A DNA stretch of 13,198 bases from JAWLFY01 sp964462125 (GTDB lineage Bacteria > Planctomycetota > Planctomycetia > Pirellulales > Pirellulaceae). The first letter of the stretch is position 1, and every line of letters begins with the position of its first letter. The stretch covers positions 1 to 13,198 of the forward strand of contig CAYWXT010000154.1 of NCBI GenBank assembly GCA_964462125.1, written 5' to 3'. The translations under genes were made by a program, and so were the position numbers. Positions 1 to 5,821 of this stretch are shown in pieces. The notes beneath the pieces are model-generated. The model searched no databases, had not been told where the DNA came from, and saw nothing but the letters and a program-made list of their open reading frames with translations.

Positions 1-29
1 CGGCTGAACCACCCGGTGAAGCAACGGAG

Positions 30-617
30 TCACCAGGTGAGAAAGCGGCGGAGCAGTTCGGTGCCGGGCTCGGTGAGGAAGCTCTCCGGATGGAACTGCC
101 ATCCCTCCAGTGGAAACTCGCGATGCCGAACGCCCATGATCTGCCGCGTGCCGCCCGTGTCGGTCCAGGCGGAGATCTGCAGTGCACCGGGAAGCGACGC
201 CGGGTCGATCACCAGGCTGTGGTAACGCGTCGCGGTGAACGGATTGCTCAGCCCGGTGAACAGTCCCAGGTCGTCGTGTCCGATCGCGTCGGTCTTGCCG
301 TGCATCAATTCGGGGGCACGGATGATCACGCCGCCGAACGCCTGCCCGATCGACTGGTGCCCGAGGCAGACACCGAGCAGCGGAATCTGGCCGGCGAACC
401 GCGCGACGCACGCCACGCTGATCCCCGCCTCGTTCGGGGTACAAGGGCCAGGGGAGAGCAGGATCCGTGAGGGGGCCATCTCGGCGATCTCCTCGACCGT
501 CCGCTCGTCGTTGCGAAACACCCGCACGTCGATTTGCGGGTCGATTTCCCCCAGTCGTTGCACGAGATTGTAAGTGAAAGAATCGTAGTTATCGAGCACA
601 ACGACCATGGGCTTCAT
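30..617 (-). CDS. pabA: Glutamine amidotransferase subunit, PabA/TrpG type
   Basis: This is a class I glutamine amidotransferase that releases ammonia from glutamine for a chorismate-using partner, either aminodeoxychorismate synthase (folate or pterin p-aminobenzoate) or anthranilate synthase. The 195-residue length is normal for a stand-alone subunit. Visible family marks are the N-terminal LDNYDSFTYNLVQ, the oxyanion-loop LLSPGPCTP (53-61), the nucleophile C84 in GVCLGHQSIGQAFGG, the HGK motif (106-108), and the catalytic pair H176/E178 in WQFHPES. A second in-frame ATG three codons later (608) matches the usual family start and has a purine-rich GGATGAAG just upstream, so either start is possible. 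No chorismate-binding partner lies in the window, so PabA and TrpG cannot be separated with certainty. The gene is transcribed away from the DUF2617/HisA-like pair across a shared spacer. Confidence 0.93.
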   Translation of the reverse strand: MKPMVVVLDNYDSFTYNLVQRLGEIDPQIDVRVFRNDERTVEEIAEMAPSRILLSPGPCTPNEAGISVACVARFAGQIPLLGVCLGHQSIGQAFGGVIIRAPELMHGKTDAIGHDDLGLFTGLSNPFTATRYHSLVIDPASLPGALQISAWTDTGGTRQIMGVRHREFPLEGWQFHPESFLTEPGTELLRRFLTW

Positions 618-693
618 CCGGGTGGCGGTGTCAATGGTAAATGGCCGAAAGCGTCAAAAAAGATATTCTTTCGATGCAGCGGGCAAACGCTCT

Positions 694-722
694 TTAGCCG
701 CTTTCGAAACCCAGCGTATAAT
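694..722 (+). promoter_or_regulatory. Candidate sigma-70 promoter for the DUF2617/HisA-like unit
   Basis: A perfect TATAAT lies at 717-722 inside the 181-base divergent spacer (618-798). The hexamer 17 bases upstream (TTAGCC, 694-699) matches the -35 consensus at only three positions, so the call rests mainly on the -10 box. Transcription would start near 729 and give a leader of about 70 bases before the GTG at 799. On the opposite strand I found no convincing promoter for the amidotransferase gene: a TTGACA at 634-629 is too close to its start codon to act as a -35 element. The rest of the spacer holds short AT-rich runs and no clear operator. Confidence 0.4.
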
Positions 723-798
723 GCACCCGTCGTCGCTGACAACAAGCCGGTCCGCCGGGTCGGATACTCCTCTCTGATATTCCATTGGATTCACTCCC

Positions 799-1338
799 GT
801 GCTTTCGGTTCGCCCCAAAGTTGCCGAATTGGCGTTTCAGGTGTTCAGCCGATCGCTGCATCCGGAACTGTACACGCTGCACAAGACGCGCAGAATCGAA
901 CGCAGCGACTACGACGCTCGCATCGATATTACCAACTGCGGTCATGTGGTCACCTGGAATGGGGGTAGCGTGACTTTGTGCGAGGTCGCCACGAGTGCTC
1001 ACCAACCGTTGCCCAAACGCCGCTGCCTGCTCCGCCGCCCGCTGAAAGGGAGCCGAACCGAACGAGCCGAGTGCCACGGCGGCGTCGGCTATCGGACGCA
1101 TTTCCAGCTCGAGTCGGTCGAACCCGACCTGTTCCGGATGGTTCAGCAGCAACTCGGCAGCGGTCCCACCGAGGGGCTACTGCACACCTTCGACGCGAGC
1201 GGACGCATGGCATTGGGCGCGCTCAGTTACGTCAACATCGAAACCCGCCGGCGGTCGATGTTGGTCCAGGCAATTCACACCTTTCCCGATGACTACGCGA
1301 TCGTGAAAGTGGAATCGTTGTTTTCCTTGCCGACGTGA
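799..1338 (+). CDS. DUF2617-type protein of unknown function
   Basis: A 179-residue soluble protein without signal peptide or membrane segment. The opening VAELAFQVFSRSLHPELY and the closing AIHTFPDDYAIVKVESLF resemble, from memory, the DUF2617 family found in planctomycetes and actinobacteria; no function is known for it. The start is GTG at 799 with only a weak GGAT eight bases upstream. An ATG at 785 opens a different frame and gives a short unlikely product. The stop codon overlaps the next gene in the sequence GTGA, which argues that both proteins are made together. The middle third (about 70-95) is rich in Arg and Lys. A homology search with PF10936 would confirm or refute the family label. 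Confidence 0.8.
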   Translation: MLSVRPKVAELAFQVFSRSLHPELYTLHKTRRIERSDYDARIDITNCGHVVTWNGGSVTLCEVATSAHQPLPKRRCLLRRPLKGSRTERAECHGGVGYRTHFQLESVEPDLFRMVQQQLGSGPTEGLLHTFDASGRMALGALSYVNIETRRRSMLVQAIHTFPDDYAIVKVESLFSLPT

Positions 1339-2075
1339 GTCTGCTCAACCCTGCGGTGCTGCCGCGGTTGGTCGGTGTGATCGATCTGCGACACGGCCTT
1401 CCGGTTCACGCGGTCGCCGGCCAACGTGAGCATTATCGCCCGGTTCACTTGGAACGCCCCGTCACCGCAGCAGCGCTCCTTGACCACTACCGGCGGTTGG
1501 GTCTGCGGAGATTCTACTTGGCGGATCTTGATGGGATCATCGAGGGCACGCCGCAGTGGACACCGCTGGAACGCCTCGTCGCCCGACTTCATGAGTGCGA
1601 CGAGCTGTTGATCGATGCCGGGTGGCGGGGCCAAGAAGGGTCTGGTGTGCAACGGCGTTTCCGGGATCTTGCCGCATCCCATGATCGATTGAAGTGGGTG
1701 GTTGCGGGAGAATCAGCGGCCGATCCAAACGCCGCTTTCCGGCTCGGCGAGTTGGTCGGGCCCTCCCGGGTTTGGCTCGGGATGGACTATCGCGACGGCG
1801 TTTGGCTCGCAGCCGAGGGGGCGGAGGAGACTTGGGTTCGCCAGGCGGTTGCCGATCAGCTTGGCGGCGCCGTCGTTCTCGATGTGGCAAGTGTCGGGAC
1901 CGGCGGTGGTCCATCGACCTCAGCGATCGTGCGCCGCGTCCGCGAGTTGGCGCCGCACTGGCGTCTCCTCTCCGGTGGCGGTGTTCGCGACGGTGCCGAT
2001 GTCGAGCGGTTGCTGCAGGCGGGCTGTGACGGCTGCCTCGTCGCCACCGCGCTGCATCGGCTGGGCGGGGGGTAG
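1335..2075 (+). CDS. HisA-like (beta/alpha)8-barrel protein, not canonical HisA
   Basis: A 246-residue protein related to the histidine enzyme HisA (ProFAR isomerase) and more distantly to HisF. Barrel landmarks are visible in order: VIDLRHG (15-21, first catalytic Asp D17), a LADLDGIIEG strand (62-71), LGMDYRDG (148-155, equivalent of the second HisA Asp, D151), LDVASVGTGGGP (182-193), and the C-terminal phosphate loop SGGGVRDG (213-220) followed by GCDGCLVATALHRL. The usual glycine-rich N-terminal phosphate loop is replaced by DAGWRGQEGSG (94-104), so the substrate probably differs from ProFAR. It resembles the hisA/hisF-related family (TIGR00734) described in methanogens that also carry a true HisA. 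GTG start at 1335, with four bases shared with the upstream stop and no Shine-Dalgarno, indicates translational coupling. A diverged true HisA remains possible. Confidence 0.82.
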   Translation: MSLLNPAVLPRLVGVIDLRHGLPVHAVAGQREHYRPVHLERPVTAAALLDHYRRLGLRRFYLADLDGIIEGTPQWTPLERLVARLHECDELLIDAGWRGQEGSGVQRRFRDLAASHDRLKWVVAGESAADPNAAFRLGELVGPSRVWLGMDYRDGVWLAAEGAEETWVRQAVADQLGGAVVLDVASVGTGGGPSTSAIVRRVRELAPHWRLLSGGGVRDGADVERLLQAGCDGCLVATALHRLGGG

Positions 2076-2104
2076 CGCCGTTTTCTATTTCCTCACCCCT
2101 GGAC

Positions 2105-2140
2105 GTAGCACAGGCTGCCAGCCTGTATCGCCCGCGCTAC
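2105..2140. repeat. REP-like palindromic element in a convergent gap
   Basis: The 83-base gap between the converging HisA-like and YmdB-type genes holds a nested inverted repeat. The inner stem is ACAGGCT (2110-2116) and AGCCTGT (2120-2126) with a GCC loop. The outer stem is GTAGC (2105-2109) and GCTAC (2136-2140), with a nine-base one-sided bulge (ATCGCCCGC). The motif GTAGCACAGGCT-n-AGCCTGT resembles short palindromes that I recall as scattered through planctomycete intergenic DNA. No T-tract follows on either strand, so it is not a standard intrinsic terminator, although it could slow polymerase or protect the 3' ends of both transcripts. Only one copy lies in the window, so its repeat nature is inferred. 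Confidence 0.6.
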
Positions 2141-2158
2141 CCATATCAGAACTTCCCG

Positions 2159-2956
2159 CTACGACGCAGCTTGCTCGTTCGGGTTGATCCTTTTCTCAAT
2201 TCGTTCGATCGACATCGCGCGGCCGTCGGCAGTGGAGATGACCAGTGCCCCGCAGAGCCGCACGTCCTTCGTGGCGACGTGGAAATGGCACGGCTCGAAA
2301 CTGCGGGTGGTGTGCAAAACACGGCGGATATCCCGGCCGATGATGCTTTCGTACGGACCACACATGCCGACATCGCACTGGAACGCGGTCCCGTGGGGCA
2401 GGACCGCCGCATCGGCGGTGGGGACATGGGTGTGGGTCCCCAAGACGGCGGTCACGCGGCCATCGAGGTAGCGACCGATGAGTTGCTTGTCGCTGGTCGC
2501 CTCGGCGTGAATGTCGACCAGAATCTGCGAAGTCGTCGCGCCGATTTCCTCCAGCACACGGTCGATCGCTTCGAAGGGACAGTCGACCGGCCGGGTGAAG
2601 ACGCGGCCCATCAAGCTGGTCACCGCCAGCGGTCCGGCAGCGGTTTCCACCACGGTCCAGGTCTTCCCGGTCGCTGCGGCCGGGAAGTTGGCGGGCTTGA
2701 GGATCCGCTCGCTGGTGCGCAGTGTGTCGATGATCTCCTTGCGCCGATAAATGTGGTCCCCCAAGGTGATCACGTCGACGCCGGCTTCGAGCAACCGCTT
2801 GGCTTGCCGGGGCATCACCCCGGCGCCGTCCGATGCATTCTCGGCGTTGACGACCAAGGCATCGAGTTGGTGAGAGTCCCGCAGCGCAGCGGCATGCTGC
2901 AGCACCGCCGAGTAACCGGGCTTTCCAACGATGTCACCGAGGAACAGGATGCGCAT
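2159..2956 (-). CDS. ymdB: YmdB-family metallophosphoesterase / phosphodiesterase
   Basis: A 265-residue calcineurin-like metallophosphoesterase of the YmdB family (TIGR00282), whose Bacillus member hydrolyses 2',3'- and 3',5'-cyclic mononucleotides. The start chosen is the ATG at 2956, giving MRILFLGDIVGKPG as in the family; a TTG at 2983 would add nine residues and overlap the upstream gene. Metal-site residues line up with Bacillus numbering: D8, E39/N40 in NAEN, H68, H150 in DIHAEATS, H175 and H177 in GTHTHVPTAD. Position 67, normally Asn in GNH, is Asp (TLGDHIYRRKEI). Family motifs DVGMCGPYESIIG and LKPANFP are intact. The gene follows the S1-domain gene with 20 bases between stop and start, so the two form a likely operon tied to RNA turnover or signalling. 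No RNase Y gene is seen here. Confidence 0.92.
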   Translation of the reverse strand: MRILFLGDIVGKPGYSAVLQHAAALRDSHQLDALVVNAENASDGAGVMPRQAKRLLEAGVDVITLGDHIYRRKEIIDTLRTSERILKPANFPAAATGKTWTVVETAAGPLAVTSLMGRVFTRPVDCPFEAIDRVLEEIGATTSQILVDIHAEATSDKQLIGRYLDGRVTAVLGTHTHVPTADAAVLPHGTAFQCDVGMCGPYESIIGRDIRRVLHTTRSFEPCHFHVATKDVRLCGALVISTADGRAMSIERIEKRINPNEQAAS

Positions 2957-2976
2957 AGGATAGTGCCGAGCGGGCC

Positions 2977-4716
2977 TTACCAACGAAGGCCGAATCGTTC
3001 ACCGCCGGTCTCCCGGTCGTTGCCACCACGCAGGGGACCGGCGTGCGACGGCTTGATCGCCGGGTCGCGCAGGGGGGCCTCGGGTTCCGACTCCTCCGCG
3101 GCCGCGTTGGAATCGCTGGCGACCGTTTGGGCCGCCTTAATGGAAAGACCGATTCGTTGGCTCTCCCGATCAAAGCTCAGCACTTTCACCTCGACCTCTT
3201 CGCCTTCCTTGACCAGCGCGTCGACCTTGGAAACCCGGTGGTGGGCCAACTCACTGATATGGACCAATCCTTCCACGCCGGGAGCGAGTCGGACGAAGCA
3301 GCCGAAGGCGGCGGTCCGTGTGACGGTTCCGCGATGCGTGCTCCCGACCGGGAAATCCCGCTCCGCCGTATCCCACGGATTTTCCAGCAGATCGCGGTAG
3401 GAGAGCCCGATCTTGCCGGTCTGCTTATCGACCGTGTCGACTTTGACCTTGACCTTTTGACCCTCCTCCATCACCTCGCTGGGATGCTTGATCCGCTCCC
3501 AGCTGAGCTTGCTGACATGGATCAGCCCGTCGAGCCCGCCCAGATCGACGAAGGCTCCGAAATCCTTGACGCTCCGCACGGTTCCTTCCAACGTGTCGCC
3601 CGGCTTAATCTTTTCTAATTGTTCCTTGCGCTTTTCCTCGCGCTGGCGTTCCAGGATCGCGCGGTGGCTGAGGACCAGGTTTCCCCGCCGCGGATTGGCT
3701 TCGTTCACCACGCAGACCAGCTTCTGACCGACGAACTCCGAGGGATCCTCGACGCGATAGTCCGCGATCTGGCTGATCGGCATGAATCCCTGGACCGATC
3801 CGACGGTGCACTCGAGCCCTCCCGTGTTGCTGCCGGTGACCGTGGCCTCCACCACCGAACCTTCCTCCAGGTCGCTCCAATCGGAAACGTCGACCGTCTG
3901 GCCCGGCAGGGTCAGAACATACAGGCCGTCGTCGGCGTTGAACCCCCGCACGACGACTTCCACGGTCTGGCCCGGTTGTGGCTCTTGGTCCGTGAAATAT
4001 TCCAACGGCACGATCCCTTCATCCGGGCCTCCCAAGGCCACAAAAGCGCTGTCGCCATGGACTTTGAGGATTTGGCCCTGAACCCGGGTCCCTTCCTCCA
4101 GCGGCTCGCGACGATCCGCCATCCCGGCAGCGCCGCCGAGCATCGATTCGACATCGGCTGCGGCGAGTTCCGCCTCGAGCTCGGCTTGCAGATCGGTCGG
4201 CAGCGACTGGCGGGTGCTCGGCACCTGCACCTTGCCGGCTGGAGCGGGGTGAGTCGGCCGGGCGGGTTCCGGTTCTCCCTCTTTTTCACCGCCGAGCCTC
4301 GGCCGCGGGTATTGTTTGCCCGTCGACTTGGACTTCGGCTCCTCAGATGACTTCGCCTCCGCGGATGCCGGCGGCGATGTTTCTCCAGTGGGTTGTGATT
4401 CTCCCGAGTTTCGCGACGTCGCTGGGGACGAGGGAGAGGCCGGTTTGGCTACGCCGAGCCCGCGAGCGGCCAGCGGCCCGCTGCCCCTGGCCAACGGACG
4501 TGCGGCGGAACGCGGCTTGTTCGCCGAGCCCCGTTGAGCGGTCGGCTCCTTGGGGCTCTCCTCTGCAACCTCGCTCTCCGCTGCAACCTCGCTCTCGGGA
4601 GCGGTCTGTTCGGGAGCGTTCGGTTCGGGAGCGGTCTGTTCGCGTTCAGAAGTCAATGGTTCGGACTCGCTGGCCGGTTGGACTGATTGCGGTGGGGGGG
4701 TTTCGCCAGTGCTCAT
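2977..4716 (-). CDS. S1 RNA-binding domain protein (ribosomal protein S1-like, four S1 repeats)
   Basis: A 579-residue protein with a disordered N-terminal third (about 1-200, rich in Pro, Glu, Ser, Ala and Lys) and four S1/OB-fold domains at roughly 207-270, 284-353, 372-440 and 457-527. Repeats three and four are the clearest, with VKDFGAFVDLGGLDGLIHVS and AAFGCFVRLAPGVEGLVHIS. A charged helix RQREEKRKEQLEKIK (358-372) separates repeats two and three, as in S1 proteins of other bacteria. The C-terminus (530-579) is acidic, then Gly/Arg-rich (GPLRGGNDRETGGERFG). It probably binds mRNA and assists translation or RNA turnover. Whether it is the cell's only S1 or a second copy cannot be told here. 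The ATG at 4716 has no recognisable Shine-Dalgarno. Spacing to the downstream YmdB gene indicates an operon. Confidence 0.9.
   Translation of the reverse strand: MSTGETPPPQSVQPASESEPLTSEREQTAPEPNAPEQTAPESEVAAESEVAEESPKEPTAQRGSANKPRSAARPLARGSGPLAARGLGVAKPASPSSPATSRNSGESQPTGETSPPASAEAKSSEEPKSKSTGKQYPRPRLGGEKEGEPEPARPTHPAPAGKVQVPSTRQSLPTDLQAELEAELAAADVESMLGGAAGMADRREPLEEGTRVQGQILKVHGDSAFVALGGPDEGIVPLEYFTDQEPQPGQTVEVVVRGFNADDGLYVLTLPGQTVDVSDWSDLEEGSVVEATVTGSNTGGLECTVGSVQGFMPISQIADYRVEDPSEFVGQKLVCVVNEANPRRGNLVLSHRAILERQREEKRKEQLEKIKPGDTLEGTVRSVKDFGAFVDLGGLDGLIHVSKLSWERIKHPSEVMEEGQKVKVKVDTVDKQTGKIGLSYRDLLENPWDTAERDFPVGSTHRGTVTRTAAFGCFVRLAPGVEGLVHISELAHHRVSKVDALVKEGEEVEVKVLSFDRESQRIGLSIKAAQTVASDSNAAAEESEPEAPLRDPAIKPSHAGPLRGGNDRETGGERFGLRW
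4563..4640. repeat. Short in-frame tandem repeats in the S1-like gene
   Basis: Two neighbouring repeat arrays lie inside the region coding for the disordered N-terminus. An 18-base period gives CTGCAACCTCGCTCTC at 4563-4578 and again at 4581-4596. A 15-base unit is present three times at 4596-4610, 4611-4625 and 4626-4640, the outer copies identical (CGGGAGCGGTCTGTT) and the middle one differing at a few bases. On the coding strand they give PEQTA/PEPNA/PEQTA and ESEVAA/ESEVAE. Both units are multiples of three, so copy-number change would alter linker length without breaking the frame. Confidence 0.85.
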
Positions 4717-4841
4717 CGGGTCTGGACAAGAGGGGCAGCGGGTGAAGGGATTATTGGATCGGCACTTTCCCCAAGCCTAGCAATCGACGGGCCCGATCGG
4801 TAGTCTGCGACGGAAGAACACGCGCGAATCGGAGACCGAAG

Positions 4842-5363
4842 ATGCCACAGCTGGAGGATTTTGCCGACTCATCGATGGCGGTACTTTCGTCAGATCTGCT
4901 GCAGGCGATCCGGGAGGCGGAGCTGCCAGATGTGGATGGGGGACCCTCTCAGCGGGAATTGGCAGAGTGCTTGCGGCGTTCGAGCAGCTTGGAGGGGGTT
5001 GCGGACGACGACTCGGCGCGGCGGACCGCTTGTTTGAGCGGGCTCTGGCTGCTGGCGGGCGATTTGGACCGCAGCCATACGCTGAGCCAGTCGCTCGATA
5101 CGGCTGAAGGGGCGTTCTGGCATGGAATCATGCACCGCCGTGAAGGCGATTTCGGCAACGCCAAGTATTGGTTTCGTCGTGTCGGTCCGCATCCAGTTCT
5201 GGACCAACTCCGCGATCGCATGGGGGATCTCTATCCCGACGGGGCCGCTTTTGTTGACGCCAGCGCCCGCGCCGCGGGCGGGGACGCCGAGGCGCGGGAG
5301 GCGTGTCGCCGCGCTCAGTGGCTTGAGTGGCAGTTGTTGTTTGTGCACTGCCTGCAGAAATAA
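4842..5363 (+). CDS. Conserved protein of unknown function with an HGIMHRREGD motif
   Basis: A 173-residue, mainly helical, soluble protein. The start ATG at 4842 has a well-placed GGAG (4831-4834). The central segment WHGIMHRREGDFGNAKYWFRRVGPHP (residues 93-118) is the obvious conserved core; the pattern of a helix ending in HRREGD, then NAKYWFRRVG, resembles a TPR-like hairpin and, from memory, a widespread uncharacterised family. A later FVDASARAAGGD (137-148) and an aromatic C-terminal LEWQLLFVHCLQK complete the fold. No catalytic motif can be named. It is divergent from the S1-like gene across a 125-base spacer with no convincing promoter, and its stop lies just before a strong hairpin at 5369-5435, so it is probably a single-gene transcript. 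Confidence 0.8.
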   Translation: MPQLEDFADSSMAVLSSDLLQAIREAELPDVDGGPSQRELAECLRRSSSLEGVADDDSARRTACLSGLWLLAGDLDRSHTLSQSLDTAEGAFWHGIMHRREGDFGNAKYWFRRVGPHPVLDQLRDRMGDLYPDGAAFVDASARAAGGDAEAREACRRAQWLEWQLLFVHCLQK

Positions 5364-5368
5364 AAAAA

Positions 5369-5435
5369 AACGACTCAGGTTTTTGTGCCCCAGCGACCTC
5401 CCCGTGGGGACCACCGCCGAAAAACCTGAGCCGTT
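5369..5435. terminator. Bidirectional hairpin terminator between converging genes
   Basis: The 16-base arms AACGACTCAGGTTTTT (5369-5384) and AAAAACCTGAGCCGTT (5420-5435) pair at 15 of 16 positions. The 35-base apical region contains a second small hairpin (TCCC 5399-5402, GGGA 5407-5410). Read on the minus strand, the stem is followed directly by nine T residues (complement of A9 at 5362-5370), an excellent intrinsic terminator. Read on the plus strand, the stem is followed by a weaker GTTGTTGGTTTG tract. It lies six bases after the plus-strand stop at 5363 and 15 bases after the stop of a small minus-strand reading frame (5451-5579). Confidence 0.75.
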
Positions 5436-5450
5436 GTTGGTTTGTCCGTG

Positions 5451-5579
5451 CTAGGTGCCATTTGATCGCCCCGTGCATGCCCCGGCATCCGCCTGCGGAC
5501 ATTTGGGGATATCGTCCCATCCCCACGGCGTGGGCCACTTTTTTTTCAGGACCAGGGAATCTTCTATTTCCGCGGGCAT
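5451..5579 (-). CDS. Candidate small protein, 42 residues, Trp-rich
   Basis: An ATG at 5579 opens a 42-codon frame ending in TAG at 5453-5451. The start has AGGG about seven bases upstream. The product has a Lys/Trp/Pro core KKKWPTPWGWDDIPKCPQAD (13-32), with three Trp and two Cys, and no membrane segment. Support comes from context: its stop lies 15 bases before the hairpin arm that ends in nine T residues on this strand, so some minus-strand transcript is expected to end there. I do not recognise the protein. A longer in-frame upstream extension exists to 5768, but its composition looks like non-coding translation. The alternative is a non-coding RNA ending at the same terminator. Confidence 0.42.
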   Translation of the reverse strand: MPAEIEDSLVLKKKWPTPWGWDDIPKCPQADAGACTGRSNGT

Positions 5580-5821
5580 TGAATCGCCCTGTTGGGGGTT
5601 GCGGGTGGGGTGGATGTGTCGGGGCAACGCGGTGTTGCGGAAACGCCACGGGGCAGACTCCTTTCTGCAACGGTACCGCGTCCGGGATGCCATTGGTAAG
5701 TCGTGACTGCGTCGTGAGTTGCGGTTCTCCTTGGGGGCGATGGCAGTGATCGGTACGGCGGATGCCATCTGGATCGTCCGGAGAATGTCCTCGCTCGCGT
5801 CCCCTTCGTCCCGGTCGATTC

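Noticed and set aside
629..634. TTGACA on the minus strand before the amidotransferase gene
   Set aside because: It lies 11 bases from the start codon, so a -10 box would fall within or beyond the start.
2171..3400. 409-codon plus-strand frame across the YmdB-type and S1-like genes
   Set aside because: It lies opposite two genes with clear family motifs, has no recognisable domain, and is expected from GC-rich codon bias on the reverse strand.
3619..4350. 243-codon plus-strand frame opposite the S1-like gene
   Set aside because: It mirrors the S1 coding strand, lacks a ribosome binding site or motif, and the S1 repeats on the other strand are unambiguous.
4694..4700. Run of seven G (C on the coding strand) 13 bases into the S1-like gene, a possible phase-variation tract
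   Set aside because: It encodes the PPP of the N-terminus, is short for slippage-based switching, and switching off an S1-type protein would be unlikely to be tolerated.
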